Shown: positions 54,877 to 62,542 of the stretch, piece after piece
Layout: every line of letters starts with the position of its first letter
Numbering within the stretch: position 1 is the stretch's first letter
Assembly: GCF_000733125.1 (NCBI RefSeq)
Contig: NZ_JPHU01000004.1
Span: 148,209 to 212,208 of the forward strand
Direction: 5' to 3'
From: Parvularcula oceani
GTDB lineage: Bacteria > Pseudomonadota > Alphaproteobacteria > Caulobacterales > Parvularculaceae
Length of the DNA: 64,000 bases
Program-made: the position numbers and the translations under genes
The notes under the pieces: model-generated
Seen by the model: the letters and a program-made list of their open reading frames with translations, nothing else
The model's database searches: none
What the model was told of the DNA's origin: nothing

Positions 54877-55893
54877 TCAGTCGATGGACGGCCAGCCGTC
54901 CTGCCCCCATGAGAGCGGCCGTATCCTCAGCGTCGGCCGGCCACCGGCCTCCGTGTCATAGGCGTGGTAGAGGATGTAGTCGCCGGACGGGCGCTGCAGC
55001 ACCGCGTTGTGACCGGGCCCGGCGAACCGTCCACCCTCATCGGCAGCGGAAAGGACCTGCGTCCCCCCGCCCATCGTCATCGGAATGCCCTGGCGGTCGA
55101 GATAAGGGCCGGTCGGCGCCTCAGCGCGCCCGACCACGACATTGTAGGTGCTGTCCTCGCCGCGGCAGCAGAAGCCGCGCGATGCGAAGAGGTAGTAGTC
55201 GCCTTCATGCGCGACGATGAACGGCGCCTCGATCGCGTTCGGCGCGTCGATGGGCGCCTCCTCGTCCGTTTCGGCGTGCCGCTTCGCGATCGCGATCAGT
55301 TCGGCACCCTCCAGCGGCTTGCCGGTGGCGGGGTCCAGCTCGATGATCTTGAGGCCGGTCCAGAAGCTTCCGAACGACATCCAGTGCCGCCCCTCGCCAT
55401 CGATCAGGATGTTCGGATCGATGGCGTTGAAGTCGTCCTCCGCGTCCGAGGCATAGACCATTCCCCGGTCGGTCCAGCCGAATCCGGGGTCGCTCTCATC
55501 GAGCGTCGGCGTGGTGACGAGGCCGATCGCCGAGCGGTTCTTTCCGAAGGTCGAGACCGAATAATAGACGCGGACCTCGTCTTCGGCCGCGATCACGTCC
55601 GGCGCCCACAGCCCGCGGGTTCCGGGCACGTAGTCGCGCGCCCATTCCGGCAAGTCCTGGAAGACGGCACCGTTCGCCGACCAGCGCCGGAGGTCCGGCG
55701 AGGTCCGCCATGCGATCAGGCCGGGCCCGTCGCCGAGATGGCTGGTGTTGAAGAGGTGGAAGCGTCCGTTGTCTTTCAGGACGACCGGGTCGTGCACCGG
55801 GGCGACATCCCCGCTGAGCGCCAGAGGCCCGTCCGCGCCCGCCGCGAGCAGACCGGCCAGCCCGGCGAGGATGAACGCCGCTCCCATTGCCAT
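54877..55893 (-). CDS. Secreted GH43 arabinanase/arabinofuranosidase
   Basis: A 338-residue five-bladed beta-propeller hydrolase with an N-terminal hydrophobic signal (about residues 1-20). The catalytic triad of GH43 is visible: D35 (VHDPVVLKDN), D159 (NAIDPNI) and E222 (NAIEAPFIV). The motif order and RGLWAPDV, MSFGSFWTG fit arabinan endo-1,5-alpha-L-arabinosidases, which shorten arabinan backbones; exo-acting or xylosidase activity is possible. First gene of the minus-strand arabinose operon, 58 bases before the symporter gene and divergent from the LacI regulator. Confidence 0.9.
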   Translation of the reverse strand: MAMGAAFILAGLAGLLAAGADGPLALSGDVAPVHDPVVLKDNGRFHLFNTSHLGDGPGLIAWRTSPDLRRWSANGAVFQDLPEWARDYVPGTRGLWAPDVIAAEDEVRVYYSVSTFGKNRSAIGLVTTPTLDESDPGFGWTDRGMVYASDAEDDFNAIDPNILIDGEGRHWMSFGSFWTGLKIIELDPATGKPLEGAELIAIAKRHAETDEEAPIDAPNAIEAPFIVAHEGDYYLFASRGFCCRGEDSTYNVVVGRAEAPTGPYLDRQGIPMTMGGGTQVLSAADEGGRFAGPGHNAVLQRPSGDYILYHAYDTEAGGRPTLRIRPLSWGQDGWPSID

Positions 55894-56057
55894 CTCAGAA
55901 CCTCCGCTTGCGCTCGACCGGCATGTCTTGGGGCAGTCGGGCGCAAAGAGACAACGCGAAGTTATCCGGCTTCATCGCCAGCTTCCCTGACACTGCATAG
56001 TCGAGAGGTGGACGCCGCCTCCAGAGCGCAAACTGAGTTTTGTGAAGAGGCCCCCGT

Positions 56058-56071
56058 TGCAAACCTTTACA
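56058..56071. promoter_or_regulatory. Candidate LacI-family operator 1
   Basis: TGCAA-ACCT-TTACA, a 14-bp near-palindrome in the shared GH43/regulator intergenic region. It has the LacI-family form TGNAA-N4-TTNCA and shares its outline with the sites at 56086 and 58878. Confidence 0.55.
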
Positions 56072-56085
56072 AAGGGAGCGCCGCT

Positions 56086-56099
56086 TGCAAATTCTTGCA
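56086..56099. promoter_or_regulatory. Candidate LacI-family operator 2
   Basis: TGCAA-ATTC-TTGCA, with perfect half-sites, 28 bp centre-to-centre from operator 1. The spacing of under three helical turns would allow two regulator dimers on one promoter. Confidence 0.55.
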
Positions 56100-56119
56100 A
56101 TCGGTCGTGTGATCCGCGG

Positions 56120-57154
56120 ATGGAGCAGGACCGCCCAAGCCGGACGCGCACCGAGACGACGATGTTCGACATCGCCAAGCTCGCCGGCGTATCGGAGGCC
56201 ACCGTGTCGCGGGCCCTGTCCGGTTCTCCCCTCATCGCCGAGAAGACGCGCATGCGCGTCCTCCAGATCGCGAGGAGCGCGAACTACCACGTCAACATCA
56301 ATGCGCGCAGCCTGCGCCAGAAGCGAACCCGTTCGATCGAGGTCCTGATCCCGCTGGCGACGCGCGGCCGTCAGCACATGTCGGCCCCCTTCTATCTCGA
56401 CATGCTCGGCGCGCTTTCGGACGCGCTTTCCGATCAAGGCTACGATCTCCTCCTGACGAAGAAGGCGCCCTGGCTCGACGGGGTCGAGAAGAACTCGATC
56501 CAGTGCGGACGCGCCGACGGCATCATCATCATGGGACAGGGCCAGGATCTCGAGGCGCTTCAGCGCTTTGCCAGTATGTACCCGCAGATCGTCGTCTGGG
56601 GCGGCCACCTTCCCGACCACAATTACGTCGTGGTCGGAACGGACAATGTCTCCGGCGGGATGATGGCGACCGAGCACCTGATCGATGTCGGGCGGAAGGT
56701 GGTCGGCTTCGTCGGCGATCCCGCCGAGCCCGAAATCGCTCTCAGGCTCGAGGGCTATAAGAGGGCGCTCGCGGCCGCGGGCCGCAAGGTCGATGACGGC
56801 ATCATCTTCGATGCGCCCTTTGACGGCCGCGAGGCCCGCGCGGCCGCGGAGCGCATCATCGCGGGCGGCGTGAACTTCGACGCGCTCTTCTGCGCGAGCG
56901 ACGTCATCGCGATGAGCACGATGACCGCCCTGAGGCGGGCCGGCTTTTCGGTTCCGGATGACGTCGCGATCGTGGGATATGACGACATCCGCATGGCAGC
57001 GAATTTCGATCCCGCCCTGACGACGATCAGCCAGCAGATCGAGCGGGGCGGCGTGACCATGGTCGAGCTGCTCTTGAAACTGATCGATGGCGGCAATGCG
57101 CAGACCACTCTGCTTCCGCCCGAGCTGATCGTTCGGGAAAGCAGCATCGGCTGA
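56120..57154 (+). CDS. LacI/GalR-family regulator of arabinose genes
   Basis: A 344-residue repressor-type protein. HTH at about residues 15-40 (FDIAKLAGVSEATVSRALSG, then the hinge YHVNINARSLRQ), followed by a periplasmic-binding-like sensor domain: GIIIMGQGQD, VVVGTDNVSGGMMATEHLID, DALFCASDVIAM and IVGYDDIRMAANFDPALTTI. It is divergent from the GH43-ara operon and upstream of GH51 and the TonB receptor, so L-arabinose or an arabino-oligosaccharide is the probable inducer. The ATG at 56120 leaves the candidate operators upstream; the frame is open to 56042, across them, and an internal ATG at 56162 is less likely. Confidence 0.9.
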   Translation: MEQDRPSRTRTETTMFDIAKLAGVSEATVSRALSGSPLIAEKTRMRVLQIARSANYHVNINARSLRQKRTRSIEVLIPLATRGRQHMSAPFYLDMLGALSDALSDQGYDLLLTKKAPWLDGVEKNSIQCGRADGIIIMGQGQDLEALQRFASMYPQIVVWGGHLPDHNYVVVGTDNVSGGMMATEHLIDVGRKVVGFVGDPAEPEIALRLEGYKRALAAAGRKVDDGIIFDAPFDGREARAAAERIIAGGVNFDALFCASDVIAMSTMTALRRAGFSVPDDVAIVGYDDIRMAANFDPALTTISQQIERGGVTMVELLLKLIDGGNAQTTLLPPELIVRESSIG

Positions 57155-57157
57155 ACC

Positions 57158-57175
57158 CGATGGCATCCGCCATCG
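57158..57175 (+). other. Small hairpin between regulator and GH51 genes
   Basis: Perfect 7-bp inverted repeat CGATGGC-ATCC-GCCATCG three bases after the regulator stop, with no T run. It could act as a weak intercistronic mRNA hairpin or a protein site. Confidence 0.4.
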
Positions 57176-57230
57176 CAACGAGACGACCGGGGCGTCAGCG
57201 AGCGCGCCCGGCGAGAAGGAGGAGACTGGA

Positions 57231-58787
57231 ATGATCAACTCGCTCAAGGCAGCGCTTGCCATCGGCACGGCGGCCGCGACCCTTCACTGCGCGGCCTTCG
57301 CGCAGCAGGGCCCGACCATACGGGTCTCGATCTCGGACGAAGCAGCCGGCGATCCCATCGAGCCGGAGGTCTATGGCCACTTCGCCGAGCATCTCGGCCG
57401 CGGGATCTATGGCGGCATCTGGGTCGGAGAGGACTCGGAAATTCCCAATACGAACGGCTATCGGAACGACGTCCTCGCAGCCCTTGAAGACCTCGAAGTG
57501 CCGGTCCTGCGCTGGCCCGGCGGCTGCTTCGCCGATGAATACAACTGGCGCGACGGCATCGGGCCGCGCGAGGAGCGCCCGGTCCGGATCAACACGCATT
57601 GGGGCTGGGTGACGGACGACAATGCGTTCGGCACTCATGAATTCCTCAATTTCGCCGAGCGGATCGGCGCGGACGCCTATGTCGCGGGGAATATGGGCTC
57701 CGGCTCGCCGCGCGAGATGAGCCGCTGGATCGAGTACATGACCTCGGACGAGGACACGACCCTGACGCGTGAGCGGGCGGAGAACGGCCGGGAAGAGCCC
57801 TGGGACGTGCCCTATTTCGGCGTCGGCAATGAGAGCTGGGGCTGCGGCGGCCACATGACGCCGGAATACTCGGCCGAGCTTCACAACCGCTATGCGACCT
57901 TCGTCGACACGCCTCCCGGCATGGACATGACGCGTGTGGCGACCGGAGCCAATGTCGACGACTACAACTTCACCGAAGTGCTGATGCGCGACGTGAAGCC
58001 CTGGCTCATGGATGCGGTCAGCCTCCACTACTACACCTTCCCGGGAAGCTGGGAGAACAAGGGCGCGGCGACCGGCTTCGACGAGGCGGCCTGGGCGAGC
58101 ACGCTCAAGAACAGCCTGCGGATGGACGACCTCATCACCGAGCATGTCGCCCGCATGGACGAGTACGACCCCGAAGGCCGCGTGGCGCTCTATGTGGACG
58201 AATGGGGGACCTGGTACGACTCCGAAGAAGGCTCCACCCCCGGCTTCCTCTACCAGCAGAACTCGATCCGCGACGCCCTCGTCGCCGGCCTGACGCTCAA
58301 CATCTTCCACCGGCATACCGACCGGGTGAAGATGGCGAACATCGCGCAGATGGTGAACGTCCTGCAGGCCTCGATCCTGACGGACGGGCCGGACATGATC
58401 CTCACGCCGACCTACCACTCGCTGATGATGTACAAGCCCTTCAAGGGCGCGACGCCGCTGGAGGTCGAATTCGATTCGCCGAACGTGGAGATCGGCGAGA
58501 CCTCGATGCCGCATGTCGACGTCTCGGCAGCGCGGCAGGAGGACGGCACGGTGGTCCTGTCCATGGTGAACCTGTCGCCGGACGAGCCGGCGCGCATCCG
58601 CACCGGACTTCGAGGCAGCGTTGCGACAGGGCAGCTCCTGACAGCTGACGAGATCGACGCGCACAACACGTTCGAAGCGCCCGAAAGGGTCGTGCCGACC
58701 GACTTCACCGGGGAGGAAACCCGCTCCGGCCTGCGCTTCGAACTGCCGCCGCGCTCCCTCGCCGTCGTGACGGTCGACACCGAGTAG
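57231..58787 (+). CDS. Secreted alpha-L-arabinofuranosidase, GH51
   Basis: A 518-residue enzyme with a signal peptide (cleavage likely after AFA, about residue 24). The GH51 catalytic pair is present: acid/base E201 in GVGNESWGCGG and nucleophile E324 in LYVDEWGTW. GHFAEHLGRGIYGGIWVG and RWPGGCFADEYNWRDGIGP are family marks. It releases terminal arabinofuranose from arabinan or arabinoxylan side chains; the signal puts it in the periplasm or outside. AAGGAGGAGACTGGA precedes the ATG. It lies between the regulator and the TonB receptor on the same strand. Confidence 0.94.
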   Translation: MINSLKAALAIGTAAATLHCAAFAQQGPTIRVSISDEAAGDPIEPEVYGHFAEHLGRGIYGGIWVGEDSEIPNTNGYRNDVLAALEDLEVPVLRWPGGCFADEYNWRDGIGPREERPVRINTHWGWVTDDNAFGTHEFLNFAERIGADAYVAGNMGSGSPREMSRWIEYMTSDEDTTLTRERAENGREEPWDVPYFGVGNESWGCGGHMTPEYSAELHNRYATFVDTPPGMDMTRVATGANVDDYNFTEVLMRDVKPWLMDAVSLHYYTFPGSWENKGAATGFDEAAWASTLKNSLRMDDLITEHVARMDEYDPEGRVALYVDEWGTWYDSEEGSTPGFLYQQNSIRDALVAGLTLNIFHRHTDRVKMANIAQMVNVLQASILTDGPDMILTPTYHSLMMYKPFKGATPLEVEFDSPNVEIGETSMPHVDVSAARQEDGTVVLSMVNLSPDEPARIRTGLRGSVATGQLLTADEIDAHNTFEAPERVVPTDFTGEETRSGLRFELPPRSLAVVTVDTE

Positions 58788-58877
58788 CTGACGGCCGGGC
58801 AGCGGGTCGCAAGCCCCGGTGCCCGGCGCCCTCTCCCGCAGCGCGAAGGGGCAGCGAAGCCCCTGCGCTGCGGGGAC

Positions 58878-58891
58878 CGCAAACGTTTCCA
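58878..58891. promoter_or_regulatory. Candidate LacI-family operator 3 (TonB-receptor promoter)
   Basis: CGCAA-ACGT-TTCCA with the central palindrome AAACGTTT, about 80 bases before the TonB-receptor start. Ten of the 12 inner bases match operator 1 at 56058, in the same 5-4-5 layout, suggesting the receptor is in the same regulon. Confidence 0.55.
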
Positions 58892-58972
58892 ACGTGACCA
58901 ATGCGACAGGGGAAGCGTAGGTAACGAACAAAGAGCGCGGCGACGATCGCGTACAAAAACGGGGACGGAAAC

Positions 58973-61855
58973 ATGATCTTGAAGAGAATCGTCTACGCAA
59001 CCGCGTCTTCTCTTGCCCTATCGGCGACAGGCGCGGCCCTGGCGCAGGTCGAGACCGACGCGGACGCCGACAGCCAGCAATTCGATGCGCCCGAAACGGA
59101 CGTCATCGTCGTCGAGGGCATCCGGCAGTCGATCGAGCAGGGCCTCGAATTCAAACGCGGCTCCACCCAGATCGTCGACTCGATCGTCGCCGAAGATATC
59201 GGCAAGTTCCCGGACAACAACGTGATCGAGGCCCTTCAGCGGGTCACCGGCGTGCAGGTCACCAACCGGCAGGCCGGCGAGGCGTCCGCGATCACGATCC
59301 GCGGCCTTCCCGACGCCACCACGACCTGGAACGGGCGCAACGTCTTCACCGCCGGCGGCACCGCGCTCGCGCTTCAGGATATTCCCTCGACGCTGGTCAA
59401 CCGGATCGACGTCTACAAGACCCGGTCGGCCGAGCAGATTCCCGCCGGCCTCGCGGGCCTCATCAACATCAGCACGCGGCGCCCTCTCGATACGGACGGG
59501 TTCGACCTGAACCTTCAGGGCCGCGCCTTCTACAACGAGCAGGGCGACAGCTGGACCCCGGCGGGTTCGATCCTGATCAAGGACACCTGGGACACGGATG
59601 CCGGCCGCTTCGGCGCCTCGGTCAATCTCAGCTATCAGTCGACCGAGTATCGCGACCAGCTGACCTTCGCCGGCGCCATGGTGCCTTTCGCGCCGCCGAA
59701 CGATCCCCCTGCCGGATTCACTCCTCTCCAGCGCTATTTCGATGGCTGGCCGGTCGGGTTGCCGACGGGCTTGTCTTATGAAGAAGGCGCGACCCTGCCC
59801 GACGGCCGTCCTTACGTCCTGAGCCGGGACGCCATGATCAATACCGACGGCTATGGCGACCGCGAACGCCCGGCCGCATCGGCTGCCCTGCAATGGCAGC
59901 CCAATGAGGACACGACCTACACGCTCGAATATCTCTACCAGGGCTTCCGCAACGAGCTCTTCAACAACCTGCACTTCGCCTTCGTCGACTTCTGGGGCGC
60001 TCTCGGACCCAATCCGGCTGCGACAGCCGAATTCTATGACGGCACCAACATCATCTCCGAGCGTTTCGTCGGCGCCCCGGCCGGGTTTCAAAGCGGCGAC
60101 ATCACCAAGTCCAGCACGGACACTCATGCGGTCGGCTTCAACGCCGACTGGACGGTGCTCGACGGCCGCATGAACATCGTGTCCGACCTGTCCTATCAGG
60201 ACAGCAAGTTCGACACGCAGTTCTTCGCCCAGCGCCTGGTGCCGGTGCAGAACCCTGACGCCCTCTTCATCGACTTCAACGCGGATGACGGTCTGCCCGC
60301 CTATACCTTCCTCGACATTCCCGAAGGCGGCTCGATTCTTGGCGGGGTGCCGGACAATTCCCACCTCACCGATCCGAACAGCTGGCTCGTCGGCGCGCTG
60401 TTCGACAACAAGGCAGCCAATACCGGCGACGGGCTCACCTTCATGACCGACGTCGATTACGACCTCGGCTGGGACGGAGACAGGCCGTGGAAGCAGATCA
60501 GCTTCGGCGTCCGCTGGGACCGCCGCGGCGCGACCGCCTCCGAAGTCGGTCAGCCGCAGGAATTCCCCGATCTCGGCGTCGTGCTCTCAGAGCTCGATCC
60601 GGACCTCCAGTATTATAACGAGAACTTCTTCGACGGCCGCGCGAGCATTCCGGAAAGCTGGGTGGTCAATAACGGATACTATCTCCTCGACAACCGGGAT
60701 GCCGTCCGACAGCTCTATGCCGACAGGTTCCCCGATCTGAACGTCCTGTTCGAAGACGACCTCGACCTCTTCGAGACCTTCGATGTCGAAGAGACGACGA
60801 TGGAGCTCTACGCCCAGATCGATGCCGAGCACGAGCTGTTCGGCCGTCCGTTGTCCTCGCAGTTCGGCGTGCGTCTGGTCGATCTCAACACCGAGATCGA
60901 GTTCCGGGACTATGGCGAGTTCCTCAACACCGGTCAGGCGCCGGTCACCTCGGTCGAAAAGGACGACAGGGAGATCCTGCCCTTCGCGCTCCTCACCTAT
61001 AATGCGACCGACGACCTCCTGTTCCGGTTCAATTATGGCGAATCGATCCGCAGGCCGGCCTTTGGCGACCTCAACCCCAATATCGGCCTGACCGGTGATC
61101 TGAGCGATCTCGGCTACGGCTCGGGCGCGGGCGGCAACCCCGATCTCGAAGCGACGAAGGCGACCAATATCGACTTCTCGGCCGAATGGTATTTCGGGGA
61201 CAATGACGCGATCTACGCGACGCTGTTCCGCCGCGAGGTGGAGGGGCTGGTCGTCACGATCCGCAATCCGCAGATCATCAACGACTCGCGCTTTCCCGAC
61301 ACATCGCTCTTCATCGTCACCCAGCCGGTCAACGCGTCGGACGGCACGCTCGAAGGCGCCGAGGTCGGTTTCACCTGGTTCCCGGACGCTTTGCCCGGTC
61401 CTCTCGACGGCCTCGGCTTCCTCGGCAGCGCGACGATCCTGAGCTCCAACCAGACGATCCCGATCCCGAACGATAGGGGCGAGATCGTCGATGAAAGGGA
61501 GAACGATTTCTTCGGCGTGTCCGATCTGTCGTTCAACACGACGCTCGCCTATGAGCGCGGCCCGATCGGCGCCCGGCTTTCCTATGTCTGGCGGGAGGAA
61601 TTCCTGCTCGAAAACGAAGCGGCCCTTTTCGCCAACCCGCTCGGCATCTGGCGCCGACCCGAAAAGAGCCTCGACCTGTCCACCAGCCTCGACATCGGCG
61701 AGCACATCGAGCTGACCTTCGATGCGATCAACCTGACCGATGAGCTGACGCAGGATTACTACCGCTTCGAGGACTTCGGCACGCCCGAGCTGCACAACTT
61801 CCGGAACTACCTGATCGGGCGCCGCTTCATCTTCGGCGCACGCTACGAGTACTAG
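58973..61855 (+). CDS. TonB-dependent outer-membrane receptor, probable arabino-oligosaccharide uptake
   Basis: A 960-residue receptor: signal peptide to about residue 25 (ATGAALAQ), plug domain with SIVAEDIGKFPDNNVIEALQ, RVTGVQV and ITIRGLPDATTTWNGRNV, then a 22-strand-type barrel ending in FIFGARYEY with a terminal aromatic residue. The plug motifs are those of the Caulobacter-type TonB receptor subfamily that imports plant-derived sugars. Position between GH51 and GH127 genes suggests arabinan fragments as the ligand. VIVVEGIR near residue 45 is the usual pre-plug segment. No anti-sigma signalling domain is seen. Confidence 0.95.
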   Translation: MILKRIVYATASSLALSATGAALAQVETDADADSQQFDAPETDVIVVEGIRQSIEQGLEFKRGSTQIVDSIVAEDIGKFPDNNVIEALQRVTGVQVTNRQAGEASAITIRGLPDATTTWNGRNVFTAGGTALALQDIPSTLVNRIDVYKTRSAEQIPAGLAGLINISTRRPLDTDGFDLNLQGRAFYNEQGDSWTPAGSILIKDTWDTDAGRFGASVNLSYQSTEYRDQLTFAGAMVPFAPPNDPPAGFTPLQRYFDGWPVGLPTGLSYEEGATLPDGRPYVLSRDAMINTDGYGDRERPAASAALQWQPNEDTTYTLEYLYQGFRNELFNNLHFAFVDFWGALGPNPAATAEFYDGTNIISERFVGAPAGFQSGDITKSSTDTHAVGFNADWTVLDGRMNIVSDLSYQDSKFDTQFFAQRLVPVQNPDALFIDFNADDGLPAYTFLDIPEGGSILGGVPDNSHLTDPNSWLVGALFDNKAANTGDGLTFMTDVDYDLGWDGDRPWKQISFGVRWDRRGATASEVGQPQEFPDLGVVLSELDPDLQYYNENFFDGRASIPESWVVNNGYYLLDNRDAVRQLYADRFPDLNVLFEDDLDLFETFDVEETTMELYAQIDAEHELFGRPLSSQFGVRLVDLNTEIEFRDYGEFLNTGQAPVTSVEKDDREILPFALLTYNATDDLLFRFNYGESIRRPAFGDLNPNIGLTGDLSDLGYGSGAGGNPDLEATKATNIDFSAEWYFGDNDAIYATLFRREVEGLVVTIRNPQIINDSRFPDTSLFIVTQPVNASDGTLEGAEVGFTWFPDALPGPLDGLGFLGSATILSSNQTIPIPNDRGEIVDERENDFFGVSDLSFNTTLAYERGPIGARLSYVWREEFLLENEAALFANPLGIWRRPEKSLDLSTSLDIGEHIELTFDAINLTDELTQDYYRFEDFGTPELHNFRNYLIGRRFIFGARYEY

Positions 61856-61863
61856 GCCCTGAA

Positions 61864-61892
61864 CCCCCGATCCCGCGCGAGCGGATCGGGGG
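61864..61892 (+). terminator. Strong hairpin between TonB receptor and GH127 genes
   Basis: Perfect 10-bp stem CCCCCGATCC/GGATCGGGGG with a nine-base loop, eight bases after the receptor stop. It lacks a T run, so it is more likely an mRNA-stabilising or partial-attenuation hairpin than a full terminator. Confidence 0.5.
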
Positions 61893-61945
61893 AACATCGC
61901 GCGGGGCGATCGGGCCCCGAGGCATGGTCACGGAAGGAAGCCGTC

Positions 61946-62542
61946 ATGAAGATCCGTCGCCGCACATTCCTCGCCTCCTCCGCATCGATCGCTCTTCTGG
62001 GGCTTGCGGGCCGCGCGGCGGCAGGCACCGGCGCCCTGGCTTCGGGCCCGGTCCAGCCGCTTCCGCTCCGGGACCTGGCGCTCGATCCCTCGCCCTTCCT
62101 CGACGCGGTCAATGCGAATACGGACTACCTCCTCTTTCTCGACGCCGATCGGCTGCTCCACAATTTCCGCCGCTTCGCCGGTCTCGAACCCAAAGGCGCG
62201 CTTTATGGCGGCTGGGAGGCGAGAGGGATCGCCGGGCACACGCTCGGCCACTACCTGACCGCGCTGTCGCTGACGGCGGCGCGCGGCGATCGGCGGGCCA
62301 GGGAGCGGGCCGCCTATGTCCTTTCCGAACTCGCAGCCTGCCAGGAGGCGCATGGCGACGGCTATGTCGGCGGCACGACCGTAAGCGTACGCCGACGGCA
62401 CCGTCAGCGTGCTAAGGGGCAGTTCCAGGGCAGCAGCTCGTCGACCTTGTTCACAGGGTGGTCGGCGATGCGTCCGAGCACGTCGGTGAGCCAGGCTTGT
62501 GGGTCGATGCCGTTGAGCTTGGCGGTCTCGGTGAGGGTGTAG
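61946..62542 (+). pseudogene. GH127 beta-L-arabinofuranosidase, truncated by IS66 insertion
   Basis: The frame starts with a Tat signal (RRRTFLASSASIALLGLAG) and continues with GH127-type sequence: LRDLALDPSPFLDAVNANTD, GGWEARGIAGHTLGHYLTAL and LAACQEAHGDGYVGG. GH127 enzymes of about 600-800 residues remove beta-L-arabinofuranose. After about 145 codons the sequence meets the IS66 end at 62381, and the frame runs on through 53 unrelated codons to a stop at 62542. The catalytic part is missing, so the gene is inactive here; the remainder may lie beyond the right edge after the element. Confidence 0.85.

Noticed and set aside
56042..56119. Upstream ATG for the LacI-family regulator
   Set aside because: It would translate through the candidate operators and add Cys/Pro-rich residues unlike LacI N-termini.
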